Below, one piece after another: positions 28,410-38,063 of a DNA stretch of 64,000 nt; the first letter of the stretch is position 1, and every line of letters begins with the position of its first letter. Under the pieces are notes generated by a model. It ran no database searches. It saw only the letters and a list, made by a program, of their open reading frames with translations, and was not told where the DNA came from. Made by a program: the position numbers and the translations under genes. The stretch is taken from NCBI GenBank assembly GCA_017449525.1, contig JAFTFL010000005.1, positions 1-64,000 of the forward strand, written 5' to 3'. The stretch comes from Bacteroidales bacterium (GTDB lineage: Bacteria; Bacteroidota; Bacteroidia; Bacteroidales; P3).

Positions 28410-30362
28410 TTATCGCAGCATCTCAGCCAATTTAGCCATCGGCATGTTGCCCAAAGCCATATAATACATGCGTCCCATCAGACTGTTCACGCGGTCGCGG
28501 TCGTTGGTGTTCTTGCGATTTGGTGTAAAAGGTTCGGCCTGCAACTCAGCGGCCACTTGCCGCAACTCGTTCTCGTCCATACGTTCAAACCCCAGTGCCA
28601 ACAGTGTCTCCTCTGGGGTTGCCTCTGGGTCTTCGAACAGCACCTCCACCATATACTTAGCCACAGCATAGTCCAACCCCTGCTCCTTGAGATAGCGGAA
28701 CAGCTCTACCACGCGGCAATGACAGAACGGCAACTCGCCATAGATGCCGTGCAGATGCTTCAAGGTATGACCGAAGAATGTACCAGCCAGTTTACCGCTC
28801 ACCCCAAGTTCGTTCACCATCTGCTCCATAATCGGGAAATGATTGTAGGTAAATATGTAGTCATAGCAGTCCGACGGCACACCCCAAGCCTTCATCTTTG
28901 CGTAGCGGTCAGCAATATTCTCCGGCACATGGGTACGCAACTCGTCGATGTACTCGTTGCTAAGCGGAATTGGAGCCGAGTCGGTATCGGGGTACATACG
29001 GTCGGCACCTGGTAGCACACGTTCGAATATCGAGGTGTGGTCGGGCATCACCTTACGTGTCTCTTTCGGAACCCCTTCAAAGGTCATCATGGCACGCTCA
29101 CGTATTACGTTGAGAGCCTCCTCCACATCAGCTTCGGGCGCCCAGAAGAGGATTTGCGCGTCGTCTTCCCCTGCGTTGAGCAGACGAGCCACCTTTTCAA
29201 ACGTGTTGTAACTGACCACGTCTTCCAGGTCTTCACTTGTGGCCATGTTCGGACGCTCAAGGCAAGCGATAACTTTCAGTCGGCTGACAAACTCGTCATA
29301 GAACGGGCGGCCAGGTTGGGTGAAATGAGACAAGAGTCCACGGAAGTGGGGTAGGTTGACTGCCCACAACTGTTGTCCCTCGCTGAGGGCATCGGTAATG
29401 GGGGTGAAGTAGAAGTTGTAATCCTTCGGATTCAAACGCTGTGCACCCATCTGCCACTGGTCGGCAGTGCAGCGGGAGAGCAGCTTGTCGCGGATAGCCA
29501 GCAGAGCCCATTGGCGGAAGCACTCGAAGTGGGTTACGTCAGGTATCCACTTCACATGGCTCACCCCTTTCACCTCTATACGCGTACCTCCAGTGCAACT
29601 CACGTTGACATCCTGACGGCCTGCTCCGATACCCGTGCGCACCCGTCCGGTACTACGGTTGAGGAAGCGTATAGCCTCACCAGCTTCACGCACCTCCTCG
29701 GGGTTGCGGAAGTCGGGATAGGTTACAGTCTCGATGAGGGGCATGCCGAGGCGGTCGGTACGGTAGATGCGGGTATGACCCACGTCGCTCACCTCGCGGC
29801 AGGCATCTTCCTCAATGCTGAGCTGGATGAGCCGAACTGGCTTGCCGGTAACAGTGTTCAGTTCGCCCTCCACTCCGAGTATGGCCGTGCGCTGGAAGCC
29901 GGTGGGAATTGAGCCATCAAGATACTGCTTGCGCGTTACGTGCACCTCACCCACTATGTTGAGCTTCGAGGCCAAAGCAATCTCGAGTGCATACTGCAAA
30001 GCCTCCGGGTTCAGAGGGAACGGAGGCGTATCGTCGATTTCGTAGGTACAAGCCGTTTCGTGTGCCACTCGATAGACAATGTTCTTCCGTGTCTTGAACT
30101 CCATGAGAGCGGTGCCATCATAACCGCCCATCTCCGACAAGGTGGGGCGCATGTGCCTCAAAAGCTCTGCGTCATATTCGTCCTCCTTTTGGAAATGGCC
30201 TGCTGGGCAGTGGCAGAACAGCTTTTCGCGCGTAGCGAGTTGCTGATGCACTTCCAGTCCCGACATGAAACCGATGCGGTCGTAATCGGCCTGCGTCGCA
30301 TCCTTGCGGTCCACATAGCCAATGGCCTTTTTGCTGGCCTCGTAGTTTTGTAGTGGGTTCAT
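28410..30362 (-). CDS. gatE: Glu-tRNA(Gln) amidotransferase subunit E (archaeal type)
   Basis: About 650 residues. The GatB/GatE cradle starts IGFMSGLEVHQQLATREKLF, with the metal/ATP-site region HMRPTLSEMGGYDGTALMEF, and then RLIQLSIEEDACREV and GIGAGRQDVNVSCTGGTRIE. The middle portion (about residues 280-420) is an inserted AspRS-like GAD domain, diagnostic of GatE and absent from GatB. The C-terminus is the helical YqeY-like tail that binds tRNA (PEATPEETLLALGFERMDEN, RKNTNDRDRVNSLMGRMYYM). It phosphorylates and amidates Glu-tRNA(Gln). I chose the Met at 30362; an in-frame ATG lies 15 bp upstream. A mismatch with normal Bacteroidetes, which rely on GlnRS or GatCAB, suggests interdomain transfer. 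Confidence 0.93.
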   Translation of the reverse strand: MNPLQNYEASKKAIGYVDRKDATQADYDRIGFMSGLEVHQQLATREKLFCHCPAGHFQKEDEYDAELLRHMRPTLSEMGGYDGTALMEFKTRKNIVYRVAHETACTYEIDDTPPFPLNPEALQYALEIALASKLNIVGEVHVTRKQYLDGSIPTGFQRTAILGVEGELNTVTGKPVRLIQLSIEEDACREVSDVGHTRIYRTDRLGMPLIETVTYPDFRNPEEVREAGEAIRFLNRSTGRVRTGIGAGRQDVNVSCTGGTRIEVKGVSHVKWIPDVTHFECFRQWALLAIRDKLLSRCTADQWQMGAQRLNPKDYNFYFTPITDALSEGQQLWAVNLPHFRGLLSHFTQPGRPFYDEFVSRLKVIACLERPNMATSEDLEDVVSYNTFEKVARLLNAGEDDAQILFWAPEADVEEALNVIRERAMMTFEGVPKETRKVMPDHTSIFERVLPGADRMYPDTDSAPIPLSNEYIDELRTHVPENIADRYAKMKAWGVPSDCYDYIFTYNHFPIMEQMVNELGVSGKLAGTFFGHTLKHLHGIYGELPFCHCRVVELFRYLKEQGLDYAVAKYMVEVLFEDPEATPEETLLALGFERMDENELRQVAAELQAEPFTPNRKNTNDRDRVNSLMGRMYYMALGNMPMAKLAEMLR

Positions 30363-30623
30363 GGTACTATTATACATTATATATTACTATTGTGTTTCGT
30401 GCCACTTCGCGCTTCTGCTGCCGAGGTGCAGTCCTTTCTAAATGGGCATGGCGCAACGCCGAACGCACACCCTACCTGCGACAAACAAAATTCAAGTGCA
30501 AAGATACTAAAAATATATTAAAGGCGAAATACGAGGACCGTTGCTGTCAGCCAATTGCCATGTCCATGTGGGCAACTGCGAAAAAATGAGTATTTTTGCA
30601 CCATCAAACAACGACCGGACACA

Positions 30624-31259
30624 ATGGAATTGTTGATTGGAATTGCCGCCGGATGCGTAATTTCGCTGTGCTTCAGTTTTGGCCCAGCGTTTTTTTCGTT
30701 GTTGCAAAACAGTATTCATTATGGCTATCGCAGCACGTTGCCTTTTGTCTTTGGAGTCAACGCCAACGATATTGTAAATGTAACCCTGCTGCTGACAGTA
30801 CTCCGCGGTGTGGATGTAGAGACGATACTCCACAATCCGTGGGTGGCCTCCATTGGAGGTGCAGTACTGCTGGCGCTCGGTGTATTCACCTTCACCCGCA
30901 AGGCTCATGCAGCGGAGGGGAACGACAACGGGGCTTTTTTCGTGGCAAATCCCAACCCAATAGCAGTCTATGCACGAGGCTTCTTCATCAACTTCTGCAA
31001 CCCCTTCATTTGGCTCTACTGGCTATCCATCATCACCATAGCGGGCGGCACCCTGGGCATTGAGCAGTCCAGGCTTTATCTGTTCTTTATCGGAGTGCTC
31101 TGCACCACACTCCTTCTCGATGTGGCCAAATGCAAGGGAGCCTCCATGTTGCAACGCTTCCTCACGCCACGTGTGCTGAATTTCTTCAACAAAGGCGTGG
31201 GTCTCTTCCTTATAGGTTTTTCCGTATACATTGTGATAGCCATGCTGCGAGCCAACTGA
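30624..31259 (+). CDS. LysE-family amino-acid exporter
   Basis: 211 residues with six hydrophobic segments. The N-terminus MELLIGIAAGCVISLCFSFG, then FFSLLQNSIHYGYRSTLPFV, follows the LysE/RhtB pattern in which the first segment leads into G-P-x-x-x-x-L/I. ANPNPIAVYARGFFINFCNP also matches the conserved N-P region of the second half. Likely exports amino acids or small metabolites; substrate unknown. A -7 box TATTTTTG at 30591-30598 lies 26 bp upstream of the ATG. Divergent from gatE. Confidence 0.85.
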   Translation: MELLIGIAAGCVISLCFSFGPAFFSLLQNSIHYGYRSTLPFVFGVNANDIVNVTLLLTVLRGVDVETILHNPWVASIGGAVLLALGVFTFTRKAHAAEGNDNGAFFVANPNPIAVYARGFFINFCNPFIWLYWLSIITIAGGTLGIEQSRLYLFFIGVLCTTLLLDVAKCKGASMLQRFLTPRVLNFFNKGVGLFLIGFSVYIVIAMLRAN

Positions 31260-31344
31260 TTGGCCGCAACCTTCGTCAGTCCTACTCACCCACCTGCAGC
31301 TCAACGGACAAGCGCCCCCACAAGCCCTTTTCCTCACCCAACCC

Positions 31345-31375
31345 TTGCCCACTCGGCCGAAAAGTGTTACCTTTG
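31345..31375 (+). promoter_or_regulatory. Bacteroidetes-type promoter without an adjacent gene
   Basis: TTG at 31345-31347, a 20-nt spacer, and TACCTTTG at 31368-31375: an exact match to the -33/-7 pattern. The first downstream gene, yceD, begins 420 bp later and has its own promoter at 31744. The interval 31376-31743 holds no coding frame I can support, but contains GTCGTACGGCAT (31564-31575) and CCGTACGG (31609-31616). Confidence 0.5.
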
Positions 31376-31743
31376 CAAAGTCAAAAGACAGGTCGTGTTC
31401 CCTCACTGTTCCACACTTGTTGCTCCCACCATCCTTCTCTTCCTCACCGCCCACACCCTCACCCTGAGGCACAAAACCGTACTGCCATAAGGCTAACGAC
31501 GTACAGCCCAGCGTTACTATTCCTGCATTATTCGTGATACACACCACGTTACCTCGGCGCATTGTCGTACGGCATCGGTCTTCGCTCTGCACGGCATAAT
31601 CCCCTTTTCCGTACGGCGTAGCCCCCTCCCCCCAACAGCACTGACCATTCCTCCTCTACCCCACATTTCTCACCTCCACCGTCCATACCAACCTGCCACC
31701 CCACGCTTTTGAGCAACAAAAAGAGCAACTTTCTCGCCAAAAA

Positions 31744-31775
31744 TTTGGAAGAACAGAGAAATAGTCGTACTTTTG
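31744..31775 (+). promoter_or_regulatory. Promoter of yceD-rpmF
   Basis: TTTG at 31744-31747, 20-nt spacer, TACTTTTG at 31768-31775, then the ATG of the DUF177 gene at 31797. This is the best complete Bacteroidetes promoter in the window. Confidence 0.75.
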
Positions 31776-31796
31776 CAAATTCATTACGAGTAGGAA

Positions 31797-32342
31797 ATGA
31801 ATACCGACGCAACGACGAAGATTCGCTTTAGTTCTTTGAAATACGGCACTTATACCTACCACTACGATGTAGGAGACGCTTTCTTCAAAACGTTCGAAAA
31901 TGAGAGTTTGACCCATGGAAACGTACATTTCGACCTCACATTGGAGAAGAAAGAAACCGCCATGCTGCTGCGCTTCGACTTCGAAGGCACAGTAGGCACC
32001 ACCTGCGACCGCTGCTTGGAAGAGATGGATATACCAGTGAGTGGCTCACAAACCATCTGCATCAAACAGAGCGACGACGAGGAAAGCGACAACGAAGACC
32101 TTATCATTCTGCCCACCACCGCTTATGAGGTGGACGTGGCACAGTGGATGTACGAATTCGTAGTAGTAGCCATACCCATGCACCATGTGCACGCCGACGA
32201 TGAGCAAGGGCGTTCGCTCTGCAACCCCTTCATCATCGACTACCTAAAGCGTAACGAAGAAGAAGCCCCTTCGGACTCTGCGACAGCAGACCCCCGGTGG
32301 GACACCTTGCGCCAACTTATGCACGGAACGGAAAATAAGTAA
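31797..32342 (+). CDS. yceD: YceD/DUF177 family protein (23S rRNA accumulation protein)
   Basis: 181 residues. The DUF177 core is visible: FDFEGTVGTTCDRCLEEMDI with the C-x-x-C, then DNEDLIILPTTAYEVDVAQW MYEFVVVAIPMHHVH and a C-terminal WDTLRQL. In many bacteria this gene precedes rpmF, as here (20 bp gap), and its E. coli homologue affects 23S rRNA and ribosome assembly. It has its own clear promoter at 31744-31775. Confidence 0.9.
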   Translation: MNTDATTKIRFSSLKYGTYTYHYDVGDAFFKTFENESLTHGNVHFDLTLEKKETAMLLRFDFEGTVGTTCDRCLEEMDIPVSGSQTICIKQSDDEESDNEDLIILPTTAYEVDVAQWMYEFVVVAIPMHHVHADDEQGRSLCNPFIIDYLKRNEEEAPSDSATADPRWDTLRQLMHGTENK

Positions 32343-32362
32343 AACAAAAAAATAATAGTATT

Positions 32363-32548
32363 ATGCCACATCCAAAACACAGATTCTCGAAGACCAGAAC
32401 GGCCAAGAGAAGAACGCATGACAGCCTTGAAACGGCTCAGCTGACTACTTGCAGCAACTGTGGTACAAAGATTATGTACCACCACGTATGCCCCGAATGC
32501 GGGTACTACAGAGGCAAATTAGCAATCGAAAAGAACACCGAAGCCTAA
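32363..32548 (+). CDS. rpmF: Ribosomal protein bL32
   Basis: 61 residues: MPHPKHRFSKTRTAKRRTHD, then a zinc ribbon with C-x-x-C (CSNCGTK) and C-x-x-C (CPECGYY). The N-terminal H-P-K-x-R-x-S-K-T-R pattern and length are diagnostic of L32 of the large ribosomal subunit. Co-transcribed with yceD. The fabH/plsX genes that often follow are absent; a terminator comes next. Confidence 0.96.
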   Translation: MPHPKHRFSKTRTAKRRTHDSLETAQLTTCSNCGTKIMYHHVCPECGYYRGKLAIEKNTEA

Positions 32549-32572
32549 GCCTCTGCGCAAGCAGCAAACACT

Positions 32573-32628
32573 GAAAGAGAGGAGAGACTCAAGTCCCACA
32601 GGACACGTCTCTCCTCTCTTTCTTTTTA
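32573..32628. terminator. Intrinsic terminator between rpmF and aspS
   Basis: Long arms AAAGAGAGGAGAGAC and GTCTCTCCTCTCTTT around an 18-nt loop, followed by CTTTTTATT on the plus strand. It ends the yceD-rpmF transcript; aspS is convergent, so it may also act on that mRNA. Confidence 0.85.
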
Positions 32629-32788
32629 TTCGCCCTACACATTGCCCCTCGACACCCCTGCAACCAGCCACCCTCGACACAAGGTCGTAGGCAACAGTTA
32701 TCCTGCAGAAGACAGACAGAGGTGGCTGTGCATATTGATACACAACCACCTCTGCTTCGTATTGCACCGCAGGTACAGGTACAGTAGC

Positions 32789-34555
32789 CTACTTGCCCGC
32801 AGCAGTAGGACGCACATCGAGTTGCAACTCATCAAGCTGCTCCTGCGCAATGGGCGACGGGCTGCCGCTCATCACATCGCGTCCAGAATTGTTCTTCGGG
32901 AAGGCGATAAAATCGCGTATGCTGTCTGCACCTCCAAAGAGAGAGCACAAACGGTCGAAACCAAAGGCCAGACCTGCGTGAGGCGGTGCACCGTAGGAGA
33001 AAGCATTCATCAGAAAACCAAACTGAGCCGCAGCCTGCTCGTCGGTGAAGCCCAACGTGTGGAACATGCGGTTCTGCAGTCCGCTCTCGTGAATACGCAC
33101 CGAGCCGCCACCTACTTCCACACCGTTGATAACCATGTCGTAGGCATTGGCACGGATGTCGCCCCAGCGAGCCGGGTCATCCAACAACGCCTCGTCCTCC
33201 GGCTTCGGAGCTGTAAAGGGGTGATGCATGGCATAGTAGCGTTGCGTCTCTTCATCCCATTCGAGCAAGGGGAAATCCACTACCCAAAGCGAGGCAAAGC
33301 AGTCGGGACGACGCAGCCCGAGACGGCGCCCCATCTCCAGACGCAGTTCACACAACTGCTTGCGGGTCTTCATTGCGGGGCCAGCAAGCAAGAGCATCAG
33401 GTCGCCGGGCTTAGCGCCAAAGCGTGCGGCCACTTGCTGCAACACCTCGGCAGAGTAGAACTTGTCGACCGACGACTTGAAGGAGCCATCGGCATTGTAC
33501 TTGATGTAGACCATGCCACCTGCACCCACCTGAGGCCGCTTCACAAATTCGGTGAGCTCATCAAGCTGCTTGCGCGTGTATTCCGCACAACCCTCTGCAC
33601 AGATACCCACCACCAGTTCTGCTGCGTCGAACAGCGAGAAGCCATGTCCCTTCACCACATCGTTGAGTTCGACGAACTGCATGCCGAAGCGCAAATCTGG
33701 CTTGTCGCTACCATAGAACCGCATGGCATCGTGCCACGACATGCGCATAAACGGCTCGAACTTCACCTGTTTTAATTCTTCGAACAAGTGCTTTATCAGC
33801 CCTTCGAACGTGTCGAGCACATCCTCCTGCTCCACAAATGACATCTCGCAGTCCACCTGCGTGAACTCTGGTTGACGGTCGGCTCGGAGGTCCTCATCAC
33901 GGAAACAACGCACAATCTGGAAGTACTTGTCCATGCCAGCCACCATGAGTAGCTGCTTGTACTGTTGAGGACTTTGGGGCAGGGCGTAAAACTCACCTGG
34001 GTTCATACGCGACGGTACCACAAAGTCGCGCGCACCCTCGGGAGTCGACTTGATTAGGAAAGGTGTCTCAATCTCCAAGAAGTCGAGGCGACTAAGATAA
34101 TTGCGTATGAGCTGCGCCATGTGGTGTCGGAGTTCCAAGTTGCGACGCACAGGGTTGCGACGCAGGTCGAGATAACGGTACTTCATGCGCAGGTCGTCTC
34201 CGCCATCACTAATATCCTCAATGGTAAAGGGTGGGGTCTGAGCCGCACTGAGCACCTTGAGACTACTCACCTCTATCTCGACATCGCCCGTAGGCAACTT
34301 GGCATTCTTGCTGGAACGTTCAATGACGCGACCCACAGCCTGCACCACGTACTCACGTCCCAAGCGGCGTGCCTGCTCGCACAGCGCTGCATTGGTGTCC
34401 ATGTTGAAAGCAAGTTGCGTGATGCCGTAGCGGTCGCGCAGGTCAATAAAAGTCATACCGCCTAAGTCGCGGCTGCGCTGCACCCAGCCACAGAGAGTTA
34501 CCTCTTGACCCACATGGGCTATGCGCAGTTCTCCACAAGTGTTCGTTCTGTACAT
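32789..34555 (-). CDS. aspS: Aspartyl-tRNA synthetase
   Basis: 588 residues, bacterial-type class II AspRS. The N-terminal OB fold ([20 protein letters not shown] then [13 protein letters not shown]) binds the anticodon. Class II motif 2 is visible as [20 protein letters not shown] (about residues 207-226), and motif 3 as [15 protein letters not shown] (about 520-534). The bacterial GAD insertion lies between them. Charges tRNA-Asp in the cytoplasm. It sits near gatDE but on its own transcript. Start ATG 34555 fits the usual [11 protein letters not shown] beginning. Confidence 0.97.
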   Translation of the reverse strand: MYRTNTCGELRIAHVGQEVTLCGWVQRSRDLGGMTFIDLRDRYGITQLAFNMDTNAALCEQARRLGREYVVQAVGRVIERSSKNAKLPTGDVEIEVSSLKVLSAAQTPPFTIEDISDGGDDLRMKYRYLDLRRNPVRRNLELRHHMAQLIRNYLSRLDFLEIETPFLIKSTPEGARDFVVPSRMNPGEFYALPQSPQQYKQLLMVAGMDKYFQIVRCFRDEDLRADRQPEFTQVDCEMSFVEQEDVLDTFEGLIKHLFEELKQVKFEPFMRMSWHDAMRFYGSDKPDLRFGMQFVELNDVVKGHGFSLFDAAELVVGICAEGCAEYTRKQLDELTEFVKRPQVGAGGMVYIKYNADGSFKSSVDKFYSAEVLQQVAARFGAKPGDLMLLLAGPAMKTRKQLCELRLEMGRRLGLRRPDCFASLWVVDFPLLEWDEETQRYYAMHHPFTAPKPEDEALLDDPARWGDIRANAYDMVINGVEVGGGSVRIHESGLQNRMFHTLGFTDEQAAAQFGFLMNAFSYGAPPHAGLAFGFDRLCSLFGGADSIRDFIAFPKNNSGRDVMSGSPSPIAQEQLDELQLDVRPTAAGK

Positions 34556-34701
34556 ATATTTTGTAGCTTACTATAATATTTTCTCGTACTGCAGTGCTGC
34601 GCAAAGACAGGAGGTCTATTCCATTTTTTGCAACAGCGGTTGCAATAACTCAAAAGTACAGATAATATTACGTTGCTGTACCCAATTTGTGGGGCCGCTG
34701 G

Positions 34702-34713
34702 TGCCGTACGGCA
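34702..34713. repeat. 12-bp palindrome TGCCGTACGGCA
   Basis: Perfect 12-bp palindrome in the leader of the C25 protease gene. Shorter or imperfect versions (core CCGTACGG) occur in other intergenic regions at 31564-31575, 31609-31616, 46451-46462, 49365-49374, 49410-49419 and 49497-49508. Confidence 0.6.
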
Positions 34714-34825
34714 TGTAAACAAGTGCGCACACGTACGATTTTGGGTACCTCTACGTTATTATGCTCGCATGTCTGATCTATCACACCGCATTGGCGCACT
34801 GCCTGCTCCACACAAGACAACCCGC

Positions 34826-37800
34826 ATGCTGTCATTCTTGATGGTACTGCAGATAGCGCTCTGCCTCGGCGGTACAGCCGCAGCCCAATCTGGTACACTA
34901 CTTTTTGAGCGTAGTGATGCTTGGCACTACACCTTTCGCGCCCTGTCTCCCGATGTCCCTGCAGCAGCCCATCTGACAGACGAGAGCACGACTACCACCA
35001 TCTGCAATGTTCCGCGCAGCAGGGTTTTCATTGCAGATGCCGACGAGGAGTTCACCGTCGTGGTGGACAGTCTCGTCCTTGCCCCATTTCCTTCTACAGC
35101 AGATCCCTCCCCCCTGCGTCGCCATCACCACGGACAAAGACAACACATCACAACAGAAGAGCCAACAGTTCACCCCTCCTCGCAGCCCGTACTACTCACC
35201 ACTCTCGGGCACATGGGACAACAGAAGGTGATGCAGTTGACCGTTGCCCTTCAGGTCGTTGACAGCAACACAGGTGCAGTTATGAATTGTCTGTACGTGG
35301 CTGGAAGTATTACTATCGCTCCGAAAAACCGCAGCAAGAAAAGCACCCTAAACGACAGGCAGGCCTACCTCATCGTGGCACCACCAGCCTTTCGCAACAC
35401 GCTGCGACCATTCATGGATTGGAAACAGCAGGAGGGTTACATCGCAGAACCCCTGTGGGTGGACAATGTGGACCGCGACGTACTGCGCCAACAGCTGCGC
35501 CAACGCTGGCAGCAAACCTCCAATGGGTTGCCTGTGCCCAAGTACCTACTATTGGTGGGCGATGCCAATATTATTCCGCCCTTTGCCGGACTTCAACAGG
35601 TGCAGAGCCTGGGGGCTCACGTAACCGACCTGTACTACGCCGAATACACTGGGGATGCATTCCCTGAAGTCATCGTGGGGCGCATACCCGTCGATGACAC
35701 CCTCACCCTCACCCACATCATTCACAAGACACTGGCCTACGAGCAGGGGACGCTGTCTGACACATCCTATCTCAACCGGATCTTGCTGGTGGCAGGCCGC
35801 GAAGCACGCTACCCAGCCCCCCTGACAACCAATAGCCAGATTCAGCAGCTCGCCCAAATGGCCAAATGCCACAGTCCCCACATAGACACTCTGTGCTATC
35901 GCAACCCCGACTCGGACAGCCTGGCCAGCGATATTGTACAGCAGCTGCGCCAAGGTGCAGGTCTTATCAACTTCACGGGCCACTGTTTGTCCACCTCGTG
36001 GCAATGGCCCACCTTGAATGTAGCCGAAGTGGTTGACACACATGGGCGACCTGCGGTAATGGTCAACAACTGCTGCGACGTGTCGAATTTCACCACAGCA
36101 GGCATGGCCTCCGCACTACTCAAGATGCCTAACGGCGGCATTGTAGGCAACTTGGGCGCGCTGCACGAAACATTGTGGTATGAAGACCACCTGTGGAGCC
36201 TCGGTTGGCTACCCAATGAGCCGCTGCCCACAGAGGAAAGCCAGAGTGCGCTGGCATCACTCCTGCCCTGCCCTCCTGAGGCCAACACACAGTTCTCCGT
36301 ACAGACACTGGGCGAGATGATGAAAGCAGGCAACACTGCTGTAACCACCTACGGCTCTGCATTTGCAGACTACTACTGGGAGAACTATAACGTAATGGGC
36401 GACCCAGCACTAAGGCCGTACATAGGTACGCCCAAGCAGGGGGTACTGAACCTGTTGGATTCAGCAGTCGTGGGACAGACCCTACTACGCGCACGCACAG
36501 TGGCTGGTGGACGCGTGGCTGCGGTGCAAAACAGCGTACTTATAGGTTGTGCCATAGCCGACAGCACTGGCCTTGCCCAACTAACCCTCGACCAACCTTT
36601 AGACAGCACCGCGCTACTCATCACCTCCACACGTCTGGAGTACAAACCGATGACCATCTACACCACGCCACAGGTAGACACACATTCCCACCTTACTCTT
36701 TTATCTTGGGACAGCGACACCACAGACTCGCAGCTTCCTACCGACAGTGTGCGTTTGCACATGAGATGGTACAACAATGGCCACGCCACAGCCCACCATA
36801 TAGACATCATACTGACGGTGGATGGCCCAATGCAACCGAGTATCGCCATGCGCATCGAAAGCCTATCACCGCAAGCCGACACATTGCTAACCACCTCCAT
36901 TCCAATTCCACACAACCACACCGACAGTTATCTACCCGTCCACATAACAGCCCACGAAGGTACACGTCTGCATACTCAACTCACGCTCCCTTTGTCCATG
37001 CCACGTGCAAATCCTGAAGTTTGCTCTGCACGACTGACTACCAACGGGCGCCCCCTAAGACAAATGCTGCAGCACGAGCCGATGACGGTACAACTAATAG
37101 TGCGTAACATTGGAAGCGCACTAATGCCAGCCGACACGGTTGTTTGTGAGGCCGCAAGTGGAGCAACCATGCTTAGCAGTCGCGCAGGCTGCAGAGCACT
37201 GCGTCCAGAGGAGAGCGACACAATACACTTCGACATCATGCAGGACGAACTGGATGTCATTGTGCTACACGTAGCGATAGGCAACCGAGACATAAAAGAC
37301 ACACTGCTGTTTGTGCCACGCGGAGCCACTGAAACCTTCGAGAACAGCGCGCTAAGCGGTCTGCCATGGACAGTTTCAACCTCAACGCCATGGATAATTG
37401 ACCTCAACACTGCGCACAGCGGACAGCAGTCGACGAGGTCGGCAAGCCTTCGGCTTAGCCAACAGAGCTGTCTCAGCCTTGACATGGAGTGTTCGGCAGA
37501 CGACAGCCTCTCCTTTTGGCTTCGTACCGAAGGCTGCAACGCCTATGATGCAATGCACCTTGAAGTGGACGATGCGGAGAGAGGTGCCTGGAGTCGAACC
37601 CACCCCTGGAAACAATACAAAGTGCGACTTTCAGCAGGTCGGCACAGCATCAATTGGTACCACCGCCGACTGCAAACCGACACAGCCTGTAGTACAACCG
37701 CATGGATAGACGATGTTGTTCTACCCCTGTGCTGCCTAAGAGTTTCACATGTCAACGTGGAGATTGACAGCAACCCGACCCCTCTGTCGCAACCATCCAT

Positions 37801-38053
37801 ACCTGAAGAATCATTCCCCCTTGTCATCGCTCCTAACCCAGCCTCGCAACTTTGCACTATTACCAATCGAAGTACCTCACCCCTACAGTTGTACCTCTAC
37901 AGCATGCAAGGCCAACGACTGACACACTTCACCCTATCGCCTACCTCTGCTACCCCTCTCGACATTCGACATCTACCTGAAGGCTTATACCTTATATTAT
38001 ATAGTACTCCCGATGGCACCACTGTCACTCAACGGCTTGTCATAGCCCGATAG
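34826..38053 (+). CDS. Gingipain-family (C25) cysteine peptidase with type IX sorting domain
   Basis: About 1075 residues from ATG 34826, which opens a clean signal peptide (MLSFLMVLQIALCLGGTAAA); in-frame ATGs at 34769 and 34673 would only add a leader. The C25 domain (about residues 185-520) shows KYLLLVGDANIIPPFAGLQQ, DLYYAEYTGDAFPEVIVGRI, the catalytic His in LINFTGHCLSTSW (~385) and the Cys in MVNNCCDVSNF (~413). Ig-like domains follow. The last ~80 residues (PLVIAPNPASQLCTI ... LPEGLYLILY) are a type A T9SS C-terminal signal, so the protein is probably exported to the surface. Overall layout resembles PorU-type proteins, so PorU is the main alternative. Confidence 0.85.
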   Translation: MLSFLMVLQIALCLGGTAAAQSGTLLFERSDAWHYTFRALSPDVPAAAHLTDESTTTTICNVPRSRVFIADADEEFTVVVDSLVLAPFPSTADPSPLRRHHHGQRQHITTEEPTVHPSSQPVLLTTLGHMGQQKVMQLTVALQVVDSNTGAVMNCLYVAGSITIAPKNRSKKSTLNDRQAYLIVAPPAFRNTLRPFMDWKQQEGYIAEPLWVDNVDRDVLRQQLRQRWQQTSNGLPVPKYLLLVGDANIIPPFAGLQQVQSLGAHVTDLYYAEYTGDAFPEVIVGRIPVDDTLTLTHIIHKTLAYEQGTLSDTSYLNRILLVAGREARYPAPLTTNSQIQQLAQMAKCHSPHIDTLCYRNPDSDSLASDIVQQLRQGAGLINFTGHCLSTSWQWPTLNVAEVVDTHGRPAVMVNNCCDVSNFTTAGMASALLKMPNGGIVGNLGALHETLWYEDHLWSLGWLPNEPLPTEESQSALASLLPCPPEANTQFSVQTLGEMMKAGNTAVTTYGSAFADYYWENYNVMGDPALRPYIGTPKQGVLNLLDSAVVGQTLLRARTVAGGRVAAVQNSVLIGCAIADSTGLAQLTLDQPLDSTALLITSTRLEYKPMTIYTTPQVDTHSHLTLLSWDSDTTDSQLPTDSVRLHMRWYNNGHATAHHIDIILTVDGPMQPSIAMRIESLSPQADTLLTTSIPIPHNHTDSYLPVHITAHEGTRLHTQLTLPLSMPRANPEVCSARLTTNGRPLRQMLQHEPMTVQLIVRNIGSALMPADTVVCEAASGATMLSSRAGCRALRPEESDTIHFDIMQDELDVIVLHVAIGNRDIKDTLLFVPRGATETFENSALSGLPWTVSTSTPWIIDLNTAHSGQQSTRSASLRLSQQSCLSLDMECSADDSLSFWLRTEGCNAYDAMHLEVDDAERGAWSRTHPWKQYKVRLSAGRHSINWYHRRLQTDTACSTTAWIDDVVLPLCCLRVSHVNVEIDSNPTPLSQPSIPEESFPLVIAPNPASQLCTITNRSTSPLQLYLYSMQGQRLTHFTLSPTSATPLDIRHLPEGLYLILYSTPDGTTVTQRLVIAR

Positions 38054-38063
38054 ATTCACACTC

